From Sulfuritalea sp. (GTDB lineage Bacteria > Pseudomonadota > Gammaproteobacteria > Burkholderiales > Rhodocyclaceae), in the NCBI GenBank assembly GCA_023700805.1, contig JAMPYF010000026.1:1-64000 (forward strand): a stretch of DNA of 64,000 nucleotides, read 5' to 3'. Within the stretch, counting starts at the first letter, position 1; each line of letters begins with the position of its first letter. Positions 36,006-42,824 of this stretch are shown piece by piece. The position numbers and the translations under genes were made by a program. The notes beneath the pieces are model-generated. The model had not been told where the DNA came from, searched no databases, and saw only the letters and a list, made by a program, of their open reading frames with translations.

Positions 36006-36506
36006 ATGAACCGTCGCCACTGGATCTTCCGGATTTCCGGTCTCGCCGCCGCAACGGCGCTGCCCTGGGGCAGCGCCGGCGCCGCCAGTGCCTTTCCGCT
36101 GACCAAGCCGAAGCAGGAATGGAAGAAGCTGCTGAGCCCGGATGCCTACCGGGTGCTGTTCGAGGAAGGCACGGAGCCCGCCGGCAGCAGCGCGCTGAAC
36201 GCGGAAAAGCGCGCCGGCACCTTCATCTGCGCCGCCTGCAACCTGCCGCTGTTCGACAGTGCCCACAAGTACGAAAGCGGCACCGGCTGGCCCAGCTTCT
36301 GGCAGCCGCTGGCCGGCGCCGTCGGTACCTCGACCGACTTCAAGCTGATCTACCCGCGCACCGAGTATCACTGCTCACGCTGCGGCGGGCACCAGGGCCA
36401 TGTCTTCAACGACGGCCCGCAGCCCACCGGCAAGCGTTACTGCAACAACGGCGTGGCCCTCGCCTTCGTCCTCAAGGGCGCGCCTTTGCCGGCGCTAGGG
36501 ACATGA
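36006..36506 (+). CDS. msrB: secreted peptide-methionine (R)-S-oxide reductase
   Basis: The protein has 166 residues, with a twin-arginine-like N-terminus (MNRRHWIFRISGLAAATALPWGSAGAA), so export is likely. MsrB zinc ligands CAAC and CSRCGGHQGH are present. The catalytic position has Cys in GKRYCNNGVAL. It reduces the R epimer of oxidised methionine, here in the periplasm. The ATG was chosen after CAGGAG. The gene overlaps msrA by four bases (ATGA) and is divergent from the ECF sigma factor. Confidence 0.92.
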   Translation: MNRRHWIFRISGLAAATALPWGSAGAASAFPLTKPKQEWKKLLSPDAYRVLFEEGTEPAGSSALNAEKRAGTFICAACNLPLFDSAHKYESGTGWPSFWQPLAGAVGTSTDFKLIYPRTEYHCSRCGGHQGHVFNDGPQPTGKRYCNNGVALAFVLKGAPLPALGT

Positions 36507-37120
36507 GGCCGGCCTGGTTTGGCTGGATGATGGCGCTCTGCGCCCTCCTGGCAGGTGCCGCCCATGCCGCAACTGCGCCGGCACCCGCCGCGGCGCCGAA
36601 CCGCGCCACGGCGATATTCGCCGGCGGCTGCTTCTGGTGCATCGAAAAGGACTTCGAGAAAATGCCCGGAGTCATCGAAGTGGAGTCGGGCTATACCGCG
36701 GGCCGGACGACCAACCCAAGCTACGAACAGGTCAGCTCCGGCAGCACCGGCCACACCGAGGCGGTGCGCGTGATCTACGACCCGCAGAAGGTCAGCTACC
36801 CGCAACTGGTCGATTATTTCTGGCGGCATATCGACCCGACGGTCAAGGACAGACAGTTCTGCGACGTCGGCACCCAGTATCGCAGCGGCATCTATTGGCA
36901 GAACGAGGCCGAGCGCAAGGCCGCCGAAGCCAGCCGCGACGCGCTGCTGAAGGGCGGCAAGTTCAAGACCATATATACCGAACTGGCCCCGGCGACGACC
37001 TTCTGGCTGGCCGAGGAATACCATCAGGACTATTACAAGAAGAACCCGATCCGCTACAACTACTATCGCAAGTCCTGCGGCCGCGACGCGCGGGTGGAAG
37101 AAGTCTGGAGCGGCAAGTGA
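36503..37120 (+). CDS. msrA: secreted peptide-methionine (S)-S-oxide reductase
   Basis: The protein has 205 residues, with a Sec signal peptide (about 1-22, GAAHA) and the MsrA signature GGCFWCIEKDFEKMPGV. TNPSYEQVSSGSTGHTEAV and YRSGIYW follow. The catalytic Cys is the first in GCFWC, with a second Cys in the same loop; a C-terminal Cys in YRKSCGRD could resolve it. It repairs the S epimer of methionine sulfoxide. Both MSR enzymes appear exported, so they need an external reductant such as a DsbD-like or MsrQ system not seen here. Confidence 0.92.
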   Translation: MRPAWFGWMMALCALLAGAAHAATAPAPAAAPNRATAIFAGGCFWCIEKDFEKMPGVIEVESGYTAGRTTNPSYEQVSSGSTGHTEAVRVIYDPQKVSYPQLVDYFWRHIDPTVKDRQFCDVGTQYRSGIYWQNEAERKAAEASRDALLKGGKFKTIYTELAPATTFWLAEEYHQDYYKKNPIRYNYYRKSCGRDARVEEVWSGK

Positions 37121-37125
37121 GCCGC

Positions 37126-37161
37126 GCGGATGGCGCGCGGCATTTCACCCGCGCCATCCGC
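37126..37161. other. long stem-loop after msrA
   Basis: Perfect 11-bp arms GCGGATGGCGC and GCGCCATCCGC close around a smaller GG/CC stem, five bases after the msrA stop codon. There is no T-run; it is probably an mRNA-stabilising or factor-dependent terminator structure. Confidence 0.55.
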
Positions 37162-37268
37162 CTGGTTCTGCCTATCCATCCGCACCAGTCGGCGCCGGCG
37201 GCACGGCGGGGGCCGGGCTCGGCAGGTAAAGTACTCCCGACCCAACAGTCATTTCGCGTGACCGAACC

Positions 37269-39413
37269 ATGACCCGCCCGCGCCTGACCCTGCTCGTCGC
37301 CCTGCTTGCCGCGATCGCCGCCTTCGTCGCGCTCGACCTGGGCCGCTACTTCAGCCTCGATTACTTGAAAAGTCAGCAGGCCGTGATCGAGAGTTGGCGC
37401 GCGGCGCAACCGCTGACCGCGGCGCTGATCTTCTTCCTCGCCTATGTCGCCGTCACCGCCCTGTCCCTGCCCGGCGCAACGGTGATGACCCTGGCCGCCG
37501 GGGCGATTTTCGGCCTCGGTTGGGGCACGCTGATCGTCTCCTTCGCCTCCTCGGCCGGCGCCACGCTGGCCTTCCTCGCCGCGCGCTTCCTGCTGCGCGA
37601 CTGGGTGCAGGACCGCTTCGGCGAGCGCCTGCGTGCGATCAACCGCGGCGTCGAACAGGATGGCGGCTTCTACCTGTTCACCCTGCGCCTGGTGCCCGCC
37701 TTCCCCTTCTTCATGATCAACCTGCTGATGGGCCTGACGCCGATGCGCACGGCGACCTTCTACTGGGTCAGCCAACTCGGCATGCTGGCCGGCACCCTGG
37801 TCTATGTGAATGCCGGCACCCAGCTCGCCGGTCTCGAATCGCTGTCCGGCATCGTCTCGCCCGGCCTGTTGTTCTCCTTCGCCCTGCTCGGCATTTTTCC
37901 GCTGATCGCGAAGAAGCTCGTCGAAACGATCAAGGCGCGCAAGGTCCATGCGCGCTGGACCAGGCCGGCACGCTTCGATCGCAATATCATCGTCATCGGC
38001 GGCGGCAGCGCCGGCCTGGTCACGGCCTACATCGCCGCCGCGGTGAAAGCCAAGGTGACGCTGATCGAGCAGCACAAGCTGGGCGGCGACTGCCTCAACA
38101 CCGGCTGTGTGCCGTCCAAGGCGCTGATCCGTTCGGCGAAGTTCCTCTCGCACACGCGGCGTGCGACCGAGTTCGGTTGCCGTGGCGCCAGCGCCAACTT
38201 TTCATTCGGCGAGGTCATGGAGCGGGTGCAGCGCGTGATCCGCCAGGTCGAGCCGCACGATTCCGCCGAGCGTTACCGCGGGCTCGGGGTCGATGTGGTC
38301 GAAGGTTCGGCCCGGATCGTCTCGCCCTGGGAAGTCGAGGTCACGCGCCAGGACGGCAGCACCCGGACGCTCAGCACGCGCAGCATCGTCATCGCCGCCG
38401 GGGCGCGGCCCTTCGTGCCGCCGATACCCGGCATCGAGGACGTCGGCTACCTGACCTCCGACACGGTGTGGACCCTGCGCGAACTGCCCAGGCGCCTGGT
38501 GGTGCTGGGCGGCGGGCCGATCGGTTGCGAACTGGCGCAGGCCTTCGCCCGCTTCGGCGCCAAGGTTTCACAGGTCGAAATGCTGCCGCGGCTGATGCTG
38601 CGCGAAGACGTGGAAGTTTCGGCGCTGGTTGCCGCGCGCTTCCGCGCCGAAGGCATAGACGTGCTGCTGAACCACAAGGCCAGGCAATTCGTCGTCGAAA
38701 ACGGCGAGAAAGCCCTGATCGCAGAACATGAAGGGCGCGACGTGCGCATCCCCTTCGACGCCGTGCTGGTCGCCGTCGGCCGCGTCGCCAATCTCAAGGG
38801 CTACGGCCTGGAGGAGATCGGCGTCAGCACCGGCCGCACGGTGGACACCAACGACTTCCTGCAAACCAATTACCCGAACATCTATGCCGCGGGCGACGTC
38901 GCCGGGCCCTACCAATTCACCCACACCGCCGCGCACCAGGCCTGGTATGCGGCGGTCAATGCGCTGTTCGACCCCTTCAGGAAGTTCAAGGCCGACTACT
39001 CGGTGATTCCCTGGGCGACCTTCGTCGAGCCGGAAGTGGCGCGCGTCGGCTTGAACGAACTGGAGGCGAAAGAGCAGGGCATCGCCTTTGAAGTCAGCCG
39101 CTACGACATCGACGATCTCGACCGGGCGATTGCCGACGGCGAGGCGCACGGCTTCGTCAAGGTGCTGACGGTGCCGGGCAAGGACCGCATCCTCGGCGTG
39201 ACCATCGTCGGCGACCATGCCGGCGACCTGATCGCCGAATACGTGCTGGCAATGAAGCACGGCATCGGGCTGAACAAGATCCTCGGCACCATCCACATCT
39301 ACCCGACGCTGGCCGAAGCCAACAAGCATGTCGCCGGAGTCTGGAAGAAGGCGCATGCGCCGCAGGCCCTGCTGGAGTGGGTGGGGCGCTTCCATGCCTG
39401 GCGCCGCGGCTAG
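37269..39413 (+). CDS. VTT membrane domain fused to MerA-like disulfide oxidoreductase
   Basis: The protein has 714 residues. Residues about 1-225 form a VTT/SNARE-associated (DedA-like) membrane domain (FFLAYVAVTALSLPGATVMTLAAGAIFG, RLVPAFPFFMINLLMGL). Residues about 235-714 form a class I pyridine nucleotide-disulfide oxidoreductase: FAD motif IIVIGGGSAGLV, redox disulfide GGDCLNTGCVPSKA, NAD motif VVLGGGPIGCELAQ and C-terminal HIYPTLAEA. The metal-binding N-terminal and C-terminal cysteine pairs of true MerA are absent, so mercury is not the likely substrate. The fusion places NAD(P)H-driven disulfide chemistry at the membrane. It contains one copy of the dispersed 12-mer. Confidence 0.9.
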   Translation: MTRPRLTLLVALLAAIAAFVALDLGRYFSLDYLKSQQAVIESWRAAQPLTAALIFFLAYVAVTALSLPGATVMTLAAGAIFGLGWGTLIVSFASSAGATLAFLAARFLLRDWVQDRFGERLRAINRGVEQDGGFYLFTLRLVPAFPFFMINLLMGLTPMRTATFYWVSQLGMLAGTLVYVNAGTQLAGLESLSGIVSPGLLFSFALLGIFPLIAKKLVETIKARKVHARWTRPARFDRNIIVIGGGSAGLVTAYIAAAVKAKVTLIEQHKLGGDCLNTGCVPSKALIRSAKFLSHTRRATEFGCRGASANFSFGEVMERVQRVIRQVEPHDSAERYRGLGVDVVEGSARIVSPWEVEVTRQDGSTRTLSTRSIVIAAGARPFVPPIPGIEDVGYLTSDTVWTLRELPRRLVVLGGGPIGCELAQAFARFGAKVSQVEMLPRLMLREDVEVSALVAARFRAEGIDVLLNHKARQFVVENGEKALIAEHEGRDVRIPFDAVLVAVGRVANLKGYGLEEIGVSTGRTVDTNDFLQTNYPNIYAAGDVAGPYQFTHTAAHQAWYAAVNALFDPFRKFKADYSVIPWATFVEPEVARVGLNELEAKEQGIAFEVSRYDIDDLDRAIADGEAHGFVKVLTVPGKDRILGVTIVGDHAGDLIAEYVLAMKHGIGLNKILGTIHIYPTLAEANKHVAGVWKKAHAPQALLEWVGRFHAWRRG

Positions 39414-40760
39414 ATGCTGCCCCCGGAGCTTTCCATCATCATGCCGGTGCTCGACGAAGCACCGCAGATCGCGGCGCGCCTGCGGGCGCTGCAGCCCCTG
39501 CGCGCGCAAGGCGTGGAACTCATCGTCGCCGATGGCGGCAGCGGCGACGGCACGGCGCAGCTGGCCGCGCCGCTGGCCGACCGGGTGCTTGTCGCGCGTC
39601 GCGGCCGCGCCGCGCAGATGAATGCCGGCGCCGGCGCCAGCCGTGGCCGGACCCTGCTGTTCCTGCATGCCGACACTGCGCTGCCGGCAGCGGCGCTGCC
39701 GGCGCTGCGGCAGGCCATCGCCGGCGGTGCGGACTGGGGACGCTTCGACGTGCGCATCGACGGCCGCCACCCGCTGCTGCGCATCGTCGAACGCATGATG
39801 AACTGGCGTTCGCGCCTCTCCGGCATCGCCACCGGCGATCAGGCGATATTCGTGCGGCGCGAGGTCTTCGCAAGCCTCGGCGGCTACCCCGAGCTGCCGC
39901 TGATGGAAGACATCGCGCTGTGCGCCGCGCTCAAGCGGCGGACGGCGCCCGCCTGCCTGCGTGCAACCGTCACCACCTCGGCACGGCGCTGGGAACGGCA
40001 CGGCGTGCTGCGCACCATCCTGCTGATGTGGCGGCTGCGCGCGGCCTGGTTCTTCGGTGCCGACCCCGCGCGCCTGGCGCGCCGCTATGGCTACCTGCCG
40101 CATGCCGCCGGCCTGGAGTCCGCACCGGTTGGGGTCGCCGTAATGGCCAAGGCGCCGCTTGCCGGCTACACCAAGACGCGCCTGATCCCGGCCTTGGGCG
40201 CCAAGGCCGCGGCGCGCCTGCAGCGCCGGCTGACCCTGCGCACCCTGGCCACCGCCCGCGCCGCCGGCGTCGGCCCGGTCACGCTGTGGTGCGCCCCCGA
40301 TGCCCGCCAGCGATTTTTCCGCGCGCTGCGGCGGCACTGCGGCGTCGAACTGCGCGTGCAGCCCGAGCTCGATCTCGGCGCGCGCATGGCCCACATCTTC
40401 GAGGCAAACGGCGAACGGCCGCTGCTGCTGATCGGCACCGACTGCCCGGCCCTGACCCCCGCGCATCTCGCGCAGGCGGCGCAGGCCCTGCGCGATGGCG
40501 CCGATGCGGCCTTCATCACCACCGAGGACGGCGGCTATTTCCTGGTCGGCCTGCGAGGGCCGCATCCCGAACTGTTTGCCGGGATCGACTGGAGCACGGC
40601 GCGCGTCATGACGCAGACGCGCAGCCGCCTGGCGGCACTGGAACTGCGCTGGCGGGAAGTCGCCCAGCTGTGGGACGTCGATCGCGCCGAAGATGTGGCG
40701 CGCTGGCAGGCGTTGCAGCAGGCCGAAGGCGGCCTTCCCTCCATCGGTACCCGGGCATGA
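39414..40760 (+). CDS. fusion of two rSAM/selenodomain-associated transferases
   Basis: The protein has 448 residues. The N-terminal half (about 1-225) is a family 2 glycosyltransferase of the TIGR04283 type (SIIMPVLDEAPQIAARL, VADGGSGDGT, GRAAQMNAGA). The C-terminal half (about 235-440) is a TIGR04282/DUF2064 type (VAVMAKAPLAGYTKTRL, LIGTDCPALTP, AFITTEDGGYFLVGL). These usually occur as two separate neighbouring genes; here they are one chain. It starts immediately at the preceding stop codon and overlaps the next gene by four bases. Such genes co-occur with ArsS-like radical SAM proteins and SelD-linked oxidoreductases, suggesting sugar attachment in an arsenic or selenium metabolite pathway. 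Confidence 0.9.
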   Translation: MLPPELSIIMPVLDEAPQIAARLRALQPLRAQGVELIVADGGSGDGTAQLAAPLADRVLVARRGRAAQMNAGAGASRGRTLLFLHADTALPAAALPALRQAIAGGADWGRFDVRIDGRHPLLRIVERMMNWRSRLSGIATGDQAIFVRREVFASLGGYPELPLMEDIALCAALKRRTAPACLRATVTTSARRWERHGVLRTILLMWRLRAAWFFGADPARLARRYGYLPHAAGLESAPVGVAVMAKAPLAGYTKTRLIPALGAKAAARLQRRLTLRTLATARAAGVGPVTLWCAPDARQRFFRALRRHCGVELRVQPELDLGARMAHIFEANGERPLLLIGTDCPALTPAHLAQAAQALRDGADAAFITTEDGGYFLVGLRGPHPELFAGIDWSTARVMTQTRSRLAALELRWREVAQLWDVDRAEDVARWQALQQAEGGLPSIGTRA

Positions 40761-41866
40761 CGCGCCTGTTGCTGGTCGGCGGCGGCCACGCCCACGTGCA
40801 TGTGCTGGCGGCGCTTGCCGCAAATCGGCTGGCCGCTACGGAAGTGGTGCTGCTGTCGCCCTATTCGCGCCAGATCTATTCGGGCATGCTGCCCGGCTGG
40901 ATCGCCGGCCGGTATGCGATCGAGGAATGCGCCCTGTCCCTGGATGCACTGACGCGCCGGGCCGGCGTCCGATTCGTCGAGTCCTCTTGTACCGGCCTCG
41001 ATCTTGCAGCGCAGCAAGCGCGCTGCAGCAACGGCGATCTTATTCAGTTCGACTACGCCTCGATCGATAGCGGGCCCGCCGCGCGCCCCCTGGAGTCGGT
41101 GGATTGCGCCGGGCAGGTGCTGCCGGTGCGCCCCATCGAAGGCCTGGTCGCCGCCTGGCCCGGCCTGCTGCAGCGGGTGCGGCAATCAGGCGGCGAGTTC
41201 AGGCTGGCAATAGTTGGCGATGGCGCTGCCGCGACCGAGCTGGCCTTCGCCATCCATGCCCGCCTTGTGGCCGAAGGGCTGGGCCAGGCGCGCCTCACGC
41301 TGATCGGCGGCAATTCCACGTTGCTGGCCGGCTTCCCCTTCCTGTTGCGGCGCCAGGCGGCACGTCTGTTGGCCGGCCGCGGCATCGCCCACCGGGCCGG
41401 TCGAGTCGTGGTCGCCGTGCATCAGGACCACGTGCAGCTCGACGACGGATCGCAGCTCGCCGCCGATGCGGCACTGCTGGCCACCGGCGCCGCGGCCCCG
41501 GCCTGGCCCGCGGCCAGCGGACTGGCCGCCGACGCGGGCGGCTTCATTCGTGTCGGTCCGACCCTGCAAAGCCTATCCCATCCCTTCGTATTTGCCGCCG
41601 GCGATGTCGCCGCCTATGCCGACGCCCGGCCCAAGTCGGGCGTATTCGCGGTACGCGCCGGTCCGCCGCTGGCGGCCAACCTGCGCGCCATCTGCACCGG
41701 GCAAGCCCTGCAGCCCTGGCGGCCGCAGCGACGCGCGCTGTATCTGCTGAGCACCGGCGACGGACATGCGCTGGCGGCCTGGGGCGGCTTCAGTGCCTCC
41801 GGCGCCTGGGCCTGGCGCTGGAAGGACAGGATCGACCGGCGCTTCATGGCGCAATTCGGCGCCTGA
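40757..41866 (+). CDS. SelD-associated FAD/NAD oxidoreductase (not fused to SelD)
   Basis: The protein has 369 residues: FAD motif LLLVGGGHAHVHVLAALA, YSGMLPGWIAG, second dinucleotide motif LAIVGDGAAATELAFAI, and VFAAGDVAAYADARPKSGVFAVRAGPPLAANL. It matches the oxidoreductase family often fused to the N-terminus of SelD (selenophosphate synthetase), but no SelD domain follows. Its start overlaps the previous gene by four bases. The ending WAWRWKDRIDRRFMAQF is typical of the family. Function is probably redox chemistry in a selenium- or arsenic-linked pathway. Confidence 0.87.
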   Translation: MTRLLLVGGGHAHVHVLAALAANRLAATEVVLLSPYSRQIYSGMLPGWIAGRYAIEECALSLDALTRRAGVRFVESSCTGLDLAAQQARCSNGDLIQFDYASIDSGPAARPLESVDCAGQVLPVRPIEGLVAAWPGLLQRVRQSGGEFRLAIVGDGAAATELAFAIHARLVAEGLGQARLTLIGGNSTLLAGFPFLLRRQAARLLAGRGIAHRAGRVVVAVHQDHVQLDDGSQLAADAALLATGAAAPAWPAASGLAADAGGFIRVGPTLQSLSHPFVFAAGDVAAYADARPKSGVFAVRAGPPLAANLRAICTGQALQPWRPQRRALYLLSTGDGHALAAWGGFSASGAWAWRWKDRIDRRFMAQFGA

Positions 41867-42029
41867 AGCGCGACGGAATTCCCCGGCCGGAAAGCGCCAG
41901 CCTCCACTACGACGCCCGCCGGTCGCCGACCGCCATGCTGCGCAGCCTGTCGTTTAATTGCTGCTCTGTGGCCGGTATGACTAAAGTTCCGCTTGTCACA
42001 CCGCGGATAAAGCGGCATATTGCCAACCC

Positions 42030-42752
42030 ATGCGCGCAAATCTCAAGGAAAACCCCGTCCGCTCTGAGTCCCTGCCCTTTGTCGTGCGTTGCGTCCGCAA
42101 CGAGGCCGAACTGGCGAAAGCCGTGGCCATCCGACGCAGCGCTTATGGGCGCCACGTTCCCGACCTGGCGGCGCGCTTCGCGGTGCCGGAACCGAGCGAT
42201 CTCGACGGCAGCAGCCGCGTTCTGGTGGCCCTGGCCAAGCTCGACGGCATGCCGCTGGGCAGCATGCGTTTTCGCACCAACGAGAATCAGCCGCTCGACG
42301 TTGAACAATCCGTTACGCTGCCTGACTCCCTGCACAACAAGGTGCTGGCCGAAGCCACGCGCCTCGCGGTAAGCCAGGCCGCCGTCGGCCGAGTGGTCAA
42401 GGCCATGCTGATGAAGGCGATGTTCCTGCATTGCGAAGCCACCGGTGTCGACTGCATGGTGGTCACGGCGCGGCACCCGATGGATCGCTTTTATCACTGG
42501 CTGCTGTTCGAGGAAGTTTTCCCGGACGGAGGCTTCATACCCATGGCGCACGTCGGCATGATTCCACACCGGGTCATGAGCTGCGATCTGGTCGCCACCA
42601 AGCGCCGCTGGCTCGAATGCGACCACCCCTGGCATACGCTGTTTTTCGAGACGCACCATCCGGACATCGAGTGGGCTCCCGCCACCGCGGTCGGCGCCGG
42701 CCATGGTCACGATAGAGACAAGGAAACGCATCTGTCCCTGGTTGGACGCTGA
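42030..42752 (+). CDS. FeeM-like N-acyl amino acid synthase (GNAT fold)
   Basis: The protein has 240 residues. The conserved N-terminal motif (AIRRSAYGRHVPDLA) and central region (RFRTNENQPLDVEQSVTLP, EATRLAVSQAAVGRVVKAMLMKAM, VVTARHPMDRFYHWLLFEEVF) resemble the FeeM family. FeeM transfers an acyl chain from acyl carrier protein to an amino acid, giving long-chain N-acyl amino acids. Other FeeM-fold enzymes are linked to quorum-like or surface signals. It lies 72 bases upstream of a GGDEF-EAL gene on the same strand. Confidence 0.75.
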   Translation: MRANLKENPVRSESLPFVVRCVRNEAELAKAVAIRRSAYGRHVPDLAARFAVPEPSDLDGSSRVLVALAKLDGMPLGSMRFRTNENQPLDVEQSVTLPDSLHNKVLAEATRLAVSQAAVGRVVKAMLMKAMFLHCEATGVDCMVVTARHPMDRFYHWLLFEEVFPDGGFIPMAHVGMIPHRVMSCDLVATKRRWLECDHPWHTLFFETHHPDIEWAPATAVGAGHGHDRDKETHLSLVGR

Positions 42753-42824
42753 GGCACTCGCGCTGGCGGAGCCCGATGGGATGGCCGTGAAGTGCCGCAA
42801 ACGACTGTCGGCGGATCTGGCTGA

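Noticed and set aside
37269-39413. mercuric reductase (merA)
   Set aside because: The N-terminal metal-binding domain and C-terminal cysteine pair needed for mercury are absent, and no mer genes are nearby.
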